44,895 nucleotides of DNA from Bacteroidaceae bacterium (GCA_017516265.1 JAFXDL010000095.1:1-44895), one strand, 5' to 3'. Positions 38,601 to 44,895 are shown, counted from the first letter of the stretch. Notes: generated by a model from the letters alone, not told the origin. Made by a program: numbers and translations.

Positions 38601-40110
38601 ACAGGGCCTGCTTGGTATCACTCACGTCAGCAGCAAACTCTCCGACCTGATAACGGGTACCCCCCAACGTATATTCATACGCAATGGCCAACACATCATC
38701 CGGTTGCAACGTCTGCTTCAACGATACATATCCGACAGCCCTGTTCAGCGTATATTCCGAGGCACTCAGCAAACGGGCATTCTCTATCTTCTCATAGTCC
38801 ACACTACCCGCAAATCCGGGTATTCCGTCCAGCACCGCCGTAGTCTGCGTAATGTCACGAGCATCGGCATACTGGGTCACCATTGTCTGATAGAGGCTAT
38901 TGGCATTGTTATAAGTGTTGGCCTGTCCCGAAGCGGTCCACATGGAATTGCTCACATGGGCCGACTCTCCCAAGTCTGTAAAGGCAATGATGTTTCGCGG
39001 ATTGTCATAGTTGCTCGTTTTATTGGTCACCCAGATTTCCACACGGGTAATGGTGACACCGCTCAGCACATTGGGCAATGAGGCCATATTACGGTCATAA
39101 TTGTCACGGAAATAGTGGCTGAGGAAGAAGTGACGGTTTTCATCATAGTTAGCCGCACTCAGCTCAAAGTCAGTCAACTGGGCACCTCCCTTGGACGAAA
39201 CAGTTTTGGACGAAGACTCCTTTTGTGAGACCACCGTCTGCAATTTCAATTTGCCGAACTGAAGGTCTGCACGCACACCGAAAAGCGAAGTAGCTCCCCG
39301 GATGAGCGATGAATTGGTGGGCATACTCACGTTACCCGCCTCCAACAACTTGATGATTTCATCCTCCTTGCCTTCGTAGGACAATTTCAGTTTCTTGGTA
39401 TCAAAGTCAAAGGTGGCATCCGTGTTGTAGTTCATGTTCAGGTTCATCTTGTCGCCCACTTTTCCTGTGATGTTCAGGTTCACCTTCTCATCAAAGTCAA
39501 ACCCGAAAGTTTTGCGCGAACGCTCGGGCAGACTGGGGTTTTCCGTATTCTTGTACTTGACACCGAACTTCAGTTCCGCCGAACCTTGTGTCTTTATCTG
39601 CACACCGCCAGGACCGAAGATTTTCTCTGCCGGCCCCAGGTCGAACTTCATGTCCGTGAAGTCAAACTTCTCTTTACCGGCATTCTGAAACTCTTCCGAA
39701 TTTTTGTTACGGTAATAGGCATTCATCGACTGCTTCATGCTCCACGTGGTGTATTCTTCGGGAGTCATCAGCACAGGAGCATTCAGATAGCTGTCCCCCA
39801 TCTTTGACCCTACCACATAGTTACCCGTCTTTTCGTCATACTCAACCTGTTGCACAATGTTCTCAGGGTCCTTCAGGTCAGCCGTCCCCTGTTTCAAGTC
39901 CTTCTCATTGTGTTCGGGAGCCGTTTTCTTCACACTGTAGCGGGGCTTGCGGTGCTTGGTCGTATCAGCAGGTTGTTGAGGTTGTTGGCTGGTTGTCTGA
40001 GGTGCATAAAGAGGGCTCTCACCACTGATGGCAGCCACCACTTGCAGGCTGACTACAACCAACAGTAAGAGGAGCAGAATGCTCGGACGATATTTCTTTA
40101 TGCCATTCAT
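32629..40110 (-). CDS. sprA: SprA, outer-membrane translocon of the type IX secretion system
   Basis: 2493 residues, close to the ~2400-2500 of Flavobacterium SprA and Porphyromonas Sov. The signal peptide region is MNGIKKYRPSILLLLLLVVVS. The body shows repeated SprA-type strands (FDFDEKVNLNITGKVGDKMNLNMNYNTDATF; GADLQFGKLKLQTVVSQKE-like block; TMMGMNFMYDFSKDFQFGGT), a Lys-rich insertion near 1890-1925, and ends in a long barrel (SIDFGVSMKFSLTR). SprA is a single-chain barrel through which folded T9SS cargo leaves the periplasm; several predicted cargoes are in this window. The start lies 3 bp after the ruvA stop, so the two are co-transcribed, as in other Bacteroidota. Confidence 0.95.
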   Translation of the reverse strand: MNGIKKYRPSILLLLLLVVVSLQVVAAISGESPLYAPQTTSQQPQQPADTTKHRKPRYSVKKTAPEHNEKDLKQGTADLKDPENIVQQVEYDEKTGNYVVGSKMGDSYLNAPVLMTPEEYTTWSMKQSMNAYYRNKNSEEFQNAGKEKFDFTDMKFDLGPAEKIFGPGGVQIKTQGSAELKFGVKYKNTENPSLPERSRKTFGFDFDEKVNLNITGKVGDKMNLNMNYNTDATFDFDTKKLKLSYEGKEDEIIKLLEAGNVSMPTNSSLIRGATSLFGVRADLQFGKLKLQTVVSQKESSSKTVSSKGGAQLTDFELSAANYDENRHFFLSHYFRDNYDRNMASLPNVLSGVTITRVEIWVTNKTSNYDNPRNIIAFTDLGESAHVSNSMWTASGQANTYNNANSLYQTMVTQYADARDITQTTAVLDGIPGFAGSVDYEKIENARLLSASEYTLNRAVGYVSLKQTLQPDDVLAIAYEYTLGGTRYQVGEFAADVSDTKQALYVKLLKNTANSPAVGTWDLMMKNVYALGATSVQREKFRLDIKYQSDTAGVYLNYIPEPDLKETTLLRAMNLDRLDDNQQSRPNGFFDFVEGYTVTAQNGRIYFPVVEPFGDHLRRFIGNNQLAEKYVFDELYDSTKTIAKQIAEKDKFIFVGQYKATNGSEIDLGAWNIPQGSVTVTAGGVTLVENSDYTVDYSSGRVTIINQSIIDAGTAVSVSLESNTNFSLQRKTMMGMNFMYDFSKDFQFGGTIMHLKEKPTTSKVAMGSEPLMNTLWGANIAWKKESQWLTNMIDKLPLLEATQPSTINLTAEFAQLIAGEASGVQGNASYLDDFESTENGIDIRQPEAWMIASTPSTLQGAALSNDIRYGMNRALLSWYYIDPLFTRRSSSLTPSHIKSDLEQLSNHYVREVYERELYPNKEAEFQSSSTLNILNLAYYPDERGPYNLDTDLTNEGKLTNPSSRWGGMMRKLETSDFETANIEYVEFWMLDPFMYESEDTRPRGGDFYINLGEVSEDVLKDGKKFFENGMPTDGTPRYTETVWGRVPTDRSIVYAFDNTSGARARQDVGLNGLTSSEEASFPTYRDYLSAVQGKVSADVFSKLQADPAGDDYHYSRGSDYDRNQVSILERYKYINNPEGNSVASEDSPESYDISYKRTPDLEDINQDYTLGEYEKYYQYHISMRPEDLRVGQNYIVDKRVSNVKLRNGKTEEATWYQFRIPVDDYEKAVGGINGVNSIRFMRMYLTNFEQPVVLRFATLDLIRAEWRTYEQPLYNTQTAPTISGSVNVSSVNIEENGDREPVNYVLPPGISRVVDPNQPQLRQDNEQALCIKVTDLNTGDARAIYKNINIDLRQYNRLQMFAHANAYLNDITGLEDGEVSVFIRLGSDYKNNFYEYEIPLKLTPEGKYDKYSSASATAVWPEENMLDIDFSVFTALKKARNIARGVPGSGVSYTTLYSEYVSDRPKNKVSVMGNPSLGEVKTIMIGVRNNARTKKSVEVWVNELRLQDPAIDGGWAAQGNLNVQLSDVGSLNMTGHVETAGFGGLEDKVADRRMDNYYQYAITSNFEAGRFFPEKAKVSIPLYFSYTKERLSPKYNPLDTDMLLDDALDAALDDRERDSIRSIAETVTTYRNFSVSNAKVGITSKTPMPYDPGNFSFDYSYSKKENSGETTTYENELDWKFGMNYSYAPVFKPLEPFKKMKSKSKWLQVVKDFGLNWLPQSIAFNTDIDRHYYELQERDVENLDVATTLPVSYSQQFLWNRDLAIRWDLTKNLKLNYTSATHAEIEEPYGPVNKNLYPDEYSAWKDSVKHSLIRLGRPMDYQQTFSASYQVPLNKIPALDWVTADASFNSSYTWNRGTMLDGGVSLGNSIANQRRLNINGRFNMETLYNKVPFLKETNKRFAASTKKAPAKNVRKNLKQQEAKKKEAENKKKTYTKEVQLMPDTTVTVVHARKNKRVRVVAKTADGRTYPIRYKVLDENKILIKNMDSVKIKLSVMPGPKPEEQSWYKTAQVVARAAMMVRSFSVSYSNTYAMSVPGFIPSVGDAFGQGKNGGLFAPGLDFAFGVQGDDYLQKAAERGWLMRSDSVSTPATTNAMEDFQFKMTLEPFREFKIDLNASRTMNRSRSIQYMYAGMPEIQSGNFNMTVITIGSAFGGKGNARNGYSSRPFNRFIRNLEQVQQRIESQYAGSVYPVGTTLAGQPYDAANGGVDKYSPDVMIPAFLAAYTGSDAGGTALDIFPSLLKMMPNWSIKYAGLGKLPWFSEHFKSVTLSHAYKSIYSVGSFNTYQSFCSLMGDRGFIENTQTGNPVPSSMYDVSTVSINESFSPLIGLDVTFQNNLSTKVELKKTRSLSLSMAANQIVESTSDDIVVGLGYKIVNFKLFGGGGGGSKKSKGNANANKNNNRRRGGVSNDLNLRADISWREQSALCRDIQTVTTQATSGNKALKVSLSADYTVSRLLTLNAYYDMQRNEPLVSTSAYPVTSIDFGVSMKFSLTR

Positions 40111-40113
40111 GTC

Positions 40114-40725
40114 TTACAATCTCTTCAATGCCACTTTGATGACTTTTTCCACGGGTGCCGAAGGCTCTTCCTTCAGAATGCCCATCACCACCTTTTGCGA
40201 TGCAGCAGCAGGGAAGCCCAGCATGGTAAGGGCCGAAACAGCCTCTTCCATCACCGCACTGGCCTGACCCACTCCACCCAAAGGCAATTCTCCACCAGTC
40301 GCCACACCGGCAACTGAAGGAAGCAGTTTGATCTTGTCCTTCAAATCCACAATGATGCGCTGCGCCGTCTTCAGGCCGATACCTTTCACCGTCTTCAGCA
40401 ACTTGTCATTGCCCGTGGCTATCACATCGCACAATTCCCTGGGACTGAGGGCAGACAATATCATACGCGCCGTATTACCACCTATGCCACTGACAGTTAT
40501 CAGTTGCAAAAACAGTTCGCGCTCTTCCTTGGAAGCAAAGCCAAAGAGCACCCATGCATCTTCGCGGATAGCTTCATACACATACAGGCGCACCTGAGTC
40601 TTATTCTGTATGGCCGTATAGGTGTTCAGTGATATATTGAGCAGATACCCCACTCCTCCACTGGTCTCCAATGTCACCGTGGCCGGGGTTATCTCCGTTA
40701 TTTCTCCCTTGATATATTCAATCAT
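40114..40725 (-). CDS. ruvA: Holliday junction DNA helicase subunit RuvA
   Basis: 203 residues from ATG 40725 ([17 protein letters not shown]), the family-typical start. The frame stays open to 41007, but that extension only translates the 32-bp repeats. Domain order: OB-fold (1-64), helix-hairpin-helix pair ([14 protein letters not shown] and [14 protein letters not shown], ~70-130), acidic/flexible linker, and C-terminal domain III (~150-203, [19 protein letters not shown]) that contacts RuvB. RuvA tetramers bind Holliday junctions and recruit RuvB for branch migration. It is upstream of sprA with a 3-bp gap. Confidence 0.95.
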   Translation of the reverse strand: MIEYIKGEITEITPATVTLETSGGVGYLLNISLNTYTAIQNKTQVRLYVYEAIREDAWVLFGFASKEERELFLQLITVSGIGGNTARMILSALSPRELCDVIATGNDKLLKTVKGIGLKTAQRIIVDLKDKIKLLPSVAGVATGGELPLGGVGQASAVMEEAVSALTMLGFPAAASQKVVMGILKEEPSAPVEKVIKVALKRL

Positions 40726-40873
40726 GATTTTTCTCTTTTCACTCTCTGACAATGGGGCAAATGCAACAATCGGCCAATGCCCGTAAACAAAAAGAAAACG
40801 CAAGAATTGCCCTTTTATTGTATCAGGGCATGAAATCGAACCACAGAACACCCCAATCTCCCACACAAATTTT

Positions 40874-41021
40874 TCCATTTTGTGCAGTACAGAGGGTAAA
40901 AAACTTTCCATTTTATGCAGTACAGAGCAGAAAAATTTTCCATTTTGTGCAGTAAAAGGATTAATTTTTCTCCATTTCGTGCAGTACAGAGCTGTTTTTT
41001 TCTCCATTTTGTGCAGTAAAG
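40874..41021. repeat. five tandem 32-33-bp repeats upstream of the ATPase promoter
   Basis: The core TCCATTTTGTGCAGTACAG begins at 40874, 40907, 40939, 40971 and 41003 (spacings 33, 32, 32, 32), with minor variants (copy 2 TTTTATG, copy 4 TTTCGTG, copies 3 and 5 GTAAAG-like ends). About three helical turns separate each copy. The last copy ends 3 bp before the -33 element of the ATPase promoter. The spacers between cores are AT-rich and differ. Too regular for chance; looks like an operator array. The rest of the 40726-41074 gap holds no gene. Confidence 0.9.
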
Positions 41022-41023
41022 CG

Positions 41024-41054
41024 TTGCATCTTTGAATAAAAAACCATACCTTTG
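41024..41054 (+). promoter_or_regulatory. promoter of the AAA/DUF4143 ATPase gene
   Basis: TTG (41024-41026), 20-bp spacer, TACCTTTG (41047-41054) is a full Bacteroides consensus match 20 bp before the ATG, immediately downstream of the five-copy repeat array. Confidence 0.8.
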
Positions 41055-41074
41055 CACCAACAAATCAAAAAGTT

Positions 41075-42364
41075 ATGAACATAAAGCAAATATTGCAAGA
41101 CCAACAAGCAGAAATCACGAGGATAAACACAAGCAAACTGTGTACTCGGACAGAAGAAAAAATGTTTGACTTGCAAAGTAATCTGGCACAAGTAGTAATA
41201 GGCGTTCGGCGTAGTGGAAAATCTACTATATGCATGAAAGTCTTAAAGGAAAGTGGCGTATTGTTCGGATACGTAAACTTTGACGACGAACAATTGGCAG
41301 GATTGCAAGCAGAACAGCTGAATGAAGTGTTGGAAACATTATACAAGGTGTATGGGGACATCACTCACGTTCTATTCGATGAAATTCAGAATGTTCCACG
41401 TTGGCCCCTGTTTGTCAATCGCCTGTTACGACAAGGAATGCATATCGTGATGACAGGAAGCAACGCCAATTTGCTTTCCAGTGAATTGGCTACCCATCTG
41501 ACAGGCAGATACAATCAAATAGAACTATACCCTTTTTCTTTCAAGGAATATTGCACCCTGCGTGAAGTGGACATAAAATCCTTAACCACCAAAGCACGGG
41601 CATTAGCATACAAAGAATTGGAGACTTATCTGCATCAAGGAGGATTTCCCGAATTATTAAGACTCAACAATCCACACACATATACCTTATCGCTATTCAA
41701 AGCCATTATCCATAAAGATATATGCAAACGTTACAAAGTGAAATACGAAAAGACATTGACAGACATCGGCAACGGAATGTTGGACCTGTTTTGTCAAGAA
41801 GTGTCGTATTCACAGATACAGAAGCAGTATGCTTTAGGTTCGCTCCACACCGCCAAGCAATATGTACAATACCTGCAAGAGGCATATCTGCTACGCCTGC
41901 TTCCACTCTATTCATTCAAAAGCAAAGACAAACAATCTGCACGGAAATGCTATGCCGTAGATCCGGCTTTTATCACGAATCATGAAGATTTCCGGCAAAC
42001 GCCCAATTTGGGTTGGCGCTTGGAAAATGTTGTCGCTATAGAACTGATGCGCAGAATGAATAGCGAAATAGAACAACTATTCTATTTTCGAAAACCGAAG
42101 AATTTTGAGGTAGATTTTGTACGGACCAGGATGGGACACATTGAAGAGCTCATACAAGTGACCTACGACTTCAGTACGCCTACAACCAAACTGTATAACC
42201 GTGAAGTTGGAGGGTTAGTCAAAGGAGCCAATCTTACGGGATGTAAAAAACTTACTCTGATTATGATGGATGGAGAAACACGCACCATCAACCAAGATAA
42301 CCAGAAGATACATTGTGTACAGGCAACAGACTGGCTGCTAGGGAGAACAGACGATGAGGAATAA
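41075..42364 (+). CDS. AAA-family ATPase with DUF4143 domain
   Basis: 429 residues, cytoplasmic. Walker A is GVRRSGKST (43-51) and Walker B is HVLFDEIQN (Asp102-Glu103); a GSNANLLS sensor-like motif follows near 130. The C-terminal DUF4143 region (~210-400) includes YAVDPAF and a restriction-endonuclease-like end (FEVDFVRTRMGHIEELIQVTYDF), where the usual Lys of PD-(D/E)xK is Gln. These proteins are abundant in Bacteroidota and archaea; their role is unknown, and links with toxin-antitoxin or mobile elements are only suggested. The unusual feature is the helically phased repeat array abutting its promoter. It is followed by a strong terminator, so it is monocistronic. Confidence 0.9.
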   Translation: MNIKQILQDQQAEITRINTSKLCTRTEEKMFDLQSNLAQVVIGVRRSGKSTICMKVLKESGVLFGYVNFDDEQLAGLQAEQLNEVLETLYKVYGDITHVLFDEIQNVPRWPLFVNRLLRQGMHIVMTGSNANLLSSELATHLTGRYNQIELYPFSFKEYCTLREVDIKSLTTKARALAYKELETYLHQGGFPELLRLNNPHTYTLSLFKAIIHKDICKRYKVKYEKTLTDIGNGMLDLFCQEVSYSQIQKQYALGSLHTAKQYVQYLQEAYLLRLLPLYSFKSKDKQSARKCYAVDPAFITNHEDFRQTPNLGWRLENVVAIELMRRMNSEIEQLFYFRKPKNFEVDFVRTRMGHIEELIQVTYDFSTPTTKLYNREVGGLVKGANLTGCKKLTLIMMDGETRTINQDNQKIHCVQATDWLLGRTDDEE

Positions 42365-42392
42365 AAGCACTCAGACGCCTATACCTTATTAT

Positions 42393-42440
42393 ATAATAGG
42401 CGCATCACAGATGCTTGAACATCTATGATGCGCCTATTAT
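42393..42440 (+). terminator. terminator after the ATPase gene
   Basis: ATAATAGGCGCATCACAGAT (42393-42412) is mirrored by 42421-42440 with one mismatch and an 8-nt loop. No long T run follows, but the near-perfect 20-bp stem between convergent genes fits transcription termination in both directions. Confidence 0.75.
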
Positions 42441-42503
42441 TTACACAATGCTCGTTATGAGTGTATAGTTAAAATCCTTTACATAAAAACACAACAGAAC
42501 AGA

Positions 42504-43880
42504 CTACTCACATACTGGCCGAATGGGTTTACGCCAATAATCATAAACAGCATCAAGCGTTGAAATTCTGGGAAGATAATTCTTATTATTTAGATATGAA
42601 TATCCAACAGTCTCTCCATTAGGCAATTTGATTTGTGCACTCGGATTGTATGTTCCAGATTTAGTAAACCAAGAACCATCTTCCTGACAATAGAAACAAT
42701 ATTCTTGATTACCATCAGCAGTCTGGGTACTTGTCCAAAATTCACCTAAATGATCATAAATATTACCTGTTTCCATATAAGAACCATCAAGTTCATCTAT
42801 CGTGTATATGTACTCAAGATATGCTGACCGCATAAATATAGAATTTCCATTAGGCCCAATGACATACATACCTCTTACATCTTGATAGCTTCCCCAAACA
42901 AGAATACATTTATCTATCAACTCTTGCACTTCTGCACTTGTCGGCATACGCCAATTACCTCCCCAAGTAGCCTGTACTATATCAGATGACCAAGCATAAA
43001 ACTCTCCATAATCGGTAATAGAACTTGCCCCCAAATTATGTGAAGCCCATTTCACACTCAAACCTAAATCGACCGCATCAGCTGTAGAAAGATTAATATC
43101 AGCAACCAAGGATTCATATTCTCTATTCAGTTTGTAAAGTTTTCCTGCTTCTATAGTTTTTGCTCCCAAGTTTATAGTATAAGAATCAGAAACAGTTAGC
43201 ACCAAATCAGAAAGTTCTTTATCTGATGCAGGAACTACGAAATAAGCAGTAACAAGACCTTCACCATTGTCTATATTGATATATTCAGTTTCAATACTAT
43301 TGATACCTTCACCCAACAAATCTGTAGCAGAGAGTTTCAAATAAACAGAACTCCAGGCAAAATCCTTACTCGTCAACGTCACCTTCACCACAGCTGTTTC
43401 ATGTGTAAAGTGGAGGTTCAAGCCATCGTAGCTATCGGTTCCTTCGGGCAGGTCAGCACGAAGGGTCATGTATTGGGCAAGCCCTTCAGCTGTACCCGGC
43501 TGAGTGGCCCATGAAGTGGGCTGTGTGGCAGGATAGCGGAAGTAAGCCTCGGAAGTGAAGGCCGGCAATTCGCCAGTGTAAGAAAAGTCTGCTGAAGCGA
43601 CATTGTCCGTACCCTCGTCGCTACGGGTGAAGGTGTAGGACGCATCGCCAGCCACAAGGGCAATCTGCTCATTAGGACTCCAGAGTACTTTGGTGGACGA
43701 ACCGTCGCTTTCGCCCAAAGCTATACGTGTCGCATCGGTATCAATACCAGCAGTGACAGTGACGGTCTTTGATGACGGTTGCAGCAGGGCCTCATCTTCG
43801 TCGCTACTGCACGCGCTAAGCAAGCCTGACACAGTGGCCAAGGCACTCAGCATCAGGATAGAAATCTGACTGTGTTTCAT
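42504..43880 (-). CDS. fimbrillin-like lipoprotein with FISUMP-type C-terminal domain
   Basis: 458 residues from ATG 43880 (MKHSQISILMLSAL); the frame is open to 43931 but that extension precedes the signal peptide. The lipobox is SGLLSAC (Cys24), then SSDEDEA. Residues ~35-250 match the fimbrillin/Mfa-like fold of Bacteroidales surface lipoproteins (TVTAGIDTDATRIAL, VLWSPNEQIALV, LNLHFTHETAVVKVTL). The C-terminal ~185 residues (VDLGLSVKWASHNLGASS, GGNWRMPTSAEVQELIDKC, FWTSTQTA, KPIRPVCE) are the major-paralogous FISUMP-type domain, possibly an adhesive tip. Fimbrillin-like proteins build fimbriae or act as surface adhesins. It follows the 44-codon gene by 34 bp. Confidence 0.85.
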   Translation of the reverse strand: MKHSQISILMLSALATVSGLLSACSSDEDEALLQPSSKTVTVTAGIDTDATRIALGESDGSSTKVLWSPNEQIALVAGDASYTFTRSDEGTDNVASADFSYTGELPAFTSEAYFRYPATQPTSWATQPGTAEGLAQYMTLRADLPEGTDSYDGLNLHFTHETAVVKVTLTSKDFAWSSVYLKLSATDLLGEGINSIETEYINIDNGEGLVTAYFVVPASDKELSDLVLTVSDSYTINLGAKTIEAGKLYKLNREYESLVADINLSTADAVDLGLSVKWASHNLGASSITDYGEFYAWSSDIVQATWGGNWRMPTSAEVQELIDKCILVWGSYQDVRGMYVIGPNGNSIFMRSAYLEYIYTIDELDGSYMETGNIYDHLGEFWTSTQTADGNQEYCFYCQEDGSWFTKSGTYNPSAQIKLPNGETVGYSYLNNKNYLPRISTLDAVYDYWRKPIRPVCE

Positions 43881-43914
43881 TGTTTTATTCGTTTTTTCAA
43901 ATTCATAATTCCGT

Positions 43915-44049
43915 TTACCACTCTTCTTCACTCAAACTCTGAATGTCACCACTTGTAGCGAATCCTTTCTCTACCGCCACTTCGATTACTTCCACTTGCG
44001 GAGCTTCGTAAACAGCCACCTCCAACATGTCTTTCTGATTTTTCATCAT
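43915..44049 (-). CDS. small acidic peptide, EAPQVEVIEV type
   Basis: 44 residues from ATG 44049 (ATG 44046 is equally possible). The sequence has the pattern YEAPQVEVIEVAVEKGFATSG followed by an acidic EEEW end. Peptides of this type recur in Bacteroidales, often before fimbrillin-like lipoproteins; this is from memory. There is no signal peptide. Function is unknown: it might be a regulatory peptide, a leader-coupled gene or a precursor of a processed peptide. It is preceded by a ~285-nt structured leader and a strong promoter, and probably heads the fimbrillin operon. Confidence 0.7.
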   Translation of the reverse strand: MMKNQKDMLEVAVYEAPQVEVIEVAVEKGFATSGDIQSLSEEEW

Positions 44050-44107
44050 TGCTATAAATCGTATTTGTGCCCCCAGATTCCCAGACAGTGCGTTTTTCAA
44101 TGGAAAA

Positions 44108-44293
44108 GGTGTGGGAACTTATTGTTTCATCCTATTTTCCAGGCTTCTCGCATTGCCTAAGCTGTGGACAAAACAATAGCCCACACCAAAGAATATGCAG
44201 ATAGCCACCTAGGGCTGTACGCATACCAATGATGTGGCGCTACTGTTATCATCTTCACAGCTTTACAAACTTTGCGAGAATTTGGAAAACGAA
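44108..44293 (-). promoter_or_regulatory. structured leader with alternative hairpins upstream of the peptide and fimbrillin genes
   Basis: The transcript from the promoter at 44341-44372 would contain a rod-like foldback. On the plus strand, TTTTCCA (44135-44141), TTCTCGCA (44145-44152), AAGCTGTG (44159-44166) and AACAATAGC (44172-44180) are mirrored in reverse order by GCTACTGTT, CACAGCTT, TGCGAGAA and TGGAAAA (44239-44289). The segment 44166-44187 can instead pair with 44108-44132 (GGTGTGGG and TATTGTTT blocks), giving a competing structure next to the peptide gene. This suggests a switch or attenuator; no known riboswitch is recognised. Confidence 0.55.
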
Positions 44294-44340
44294 GATAATT
44301 TCAATAACACCTTTGCACCCCAAACACGAGGTTGCGATTG

Positions 44341-44372
44341 CAAAAGTATGTAATCTTTTGCAAATAACCAAA
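44341..44372 (-). promoter_or_regulatory. promoter of the peptide-fimbrillin operon
   Basis: On the minus strand TTTG (44372-44369), 20-bp spacer, TACTTTTG (44348-44341) is a full Bacteroides consensus match. The first start codon lies ~290 bp downstream. Confidence 0.75.
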
Positions 44373-44533
44373 AAGAAAGAAGATATTTGAGTATAGGAAG
44401 GACTAAATTTTTAAAAAAGAGGAAAATCGGCTCGAATATAAGAATATACGAAGAATGCCTCCAAGCATTTTCAAAACACACTGGTACAAACTTATATCTG
44501 TTGCTTACAAAAGTAAAAAATGTCAGTATTCTT

Positions 44534-44661
44534 AAGAAGTACTACAGTATTACTTAACAAGTACTACAGTACTACACAACAAGTACTGCAATTTCTATTA
44601 AGAAGTACTCTAGTATTACATAACAAGTACTGGAGTATTTCTTAAGAAGTACTGGATGAGG
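44534..44661. repeat. six tandem 22-bp repeats
   Basis: The core AAGTACT, within an AASAAGTACTNNAGTAT-like unit, recurs with AGTACT beginning at 44538, 44560, 44582, 44604, 44626 and 44648: exactly 22 bp each time. Each core is a 6-bp palindrome. The last unit is truncated. No gene overlaps; the array resembles the 21-bp array before the HU gene in design, so a rightward HU-type or regulator gene may start beyond the window. Confidence 0.9.
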
Positions 44662-44682
44662 GGTGTATGTTAACGATTTCCG

Positions 44683-44810
44683 TTGACTACTTTCTATCTA
44701 ATTTATAGTCGAGATTGACTGAGTCAAACTTTATTTTTAGTTTGGGTTGACAGGGTTAAACTTTATTTTTAGTTATCGTTGACTTGCTTTTAACTTAGTC
44801 ATAATATTGG
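44683..44810. repeat. four tandem 32-bp repeats
   Basis: TTGAC begins at 44683, 44715, 44747 and 44779, exactly 32 bp apart. The two middle units share TTGACnGnGTnAAACTTTATT and a TTTTAGTT end; the outer units are degenerate. The array follows the 22-bp array by about 20 bp. No gene is seen here; it may be the upstream region of a gene beyond the right edge. Confidence 0.8.
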
Positions 44811-44829
44811 TTTACTTCCTTTCAATTTT

Positions 44830-44880
44830 GAACAAGCAAGAGAAGAGCAAAGAAGCTCCTCTCTTTGCCTGTTCTTGTTC
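44830..44880. other. imperfect hairpin at the right edge
   Basis: GAACAAG (44830-44836) pairs with CTTGTTC (44874-44880), enclosing a second stem of AGAGAAGAGC against GCTCCTCTCT. No T run is visible before the window ends. It could be part of a leader or terminator. Confidence 0.45.
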
Positions 44881-44895
44881 TGTCATAAGCAGAAC

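Noticed and set aside
40726..41007. Open frame extending ruvA by 94 codons
   Set aside because: It only translates the 32-bp tandem repeats, which are not multiples of three, and the standard RuvA N-terminus starts at 40725.
40874..41021. CRISPR array
   Set aside because: Conserved part and spacing total only 32-33 bp, spacers are ~13 nt, AT-rich and not unique, and no cas genes are present.
44263..44481. 72-codon minus-strand hydrophobic frame
   Set aside because: It runs over the peptide-fimbrillin promoter and the leader stem, and has no homologue that I recognise.
44534..44810. CRISPR array
   Set aside because: Periods of 22 and 32 bp leave no room for spacers; units are degenerate along their whole length.

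Overview
The window comes from a Bacteroidales chromosome (Bacteroides, Phocaeicola or Prevotella-like; the genus cannot be fixed from sequence alone). The evidence is a SusC/SusD pair, many lipoproteins with Bacteroidota-style lipoboxes, several proteins ending in a type IX secretion (T9SS) type A C-terminal domain, a full-length SprA translocon, a fimbrillin-like lipoprotein, an HU-wHTH protein, and promoters of the Bacteroides form (TTTG or TTG, 20 bp, TAnnTTTG).

Layout. Positions 1-511 hold no gene but two palindromic repeat elements. Positions 512-13423 (minus strand) look like one nine-gene operon, read from the right: TlpA-like thioredoxin, DUF6029-type outer-membrane barrel, Omp28-like lipoprotein with CxxC, small T9SS cargo, SusC, SusD, HExxH metallopeptidase lipoprotein, DUF4302-type lipoprotein, BACON/T9SS protein. 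A 1235-residue T9SS protein carrying a second Omp28-like CxxC domain is transcribed divergently (13582-17289) and is followed by a tandem SGNH esterase (17386-19002). Two palindromic repeats separate it from a convergent MalY/PatB-type PLP enzyme (19267-20439). A canonical promoter at 20555-20586 then starts a structured ~250-nt leader or small RNA that ends in a terminator-like hairpin, ahead of a giant FG-GAP/T9SS protein and three small lipoproteins (20867-27583, AT-rich). Next come an HU-wHTH DNA-binding protein, a convergent S9 peptidase, a ~250-bp foldback repeat, a DUF2027/Smr protein, sprA and ruvA, an AAA/DUF4143 ATPase, and a fimbrillin-like lipoprotein preceded by a 44-codon peptide and a long structured leader. 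The right edge is filled with tandem repeat arrays.

How it may work together. SprA is the outer-membrane translocon of the T9SS, and at least four of its probable cargo proteins are in the same window. The left operon has no glycosidase; instead it combines SusCD import, a metallopeptidase and several CxxC thioredoxin-fold proteins. That suggests uptake of peptides, possibly from disulfide-bonded protein, rather than of a polysaccharide; this is inference.

The least explained signals are non-coding. They are four helically phased tandem arrays (21 bp x4 before the HU gene, 32-33 bp x5 directly upstream of the DUF4143 ATPase promoter, 22 bp x6 and 32 bp x4 at the right edge), a 25-bp perfect inverted repeat across a lipoprotein signal sequence, and two leaders with mutually exclusive pairings.
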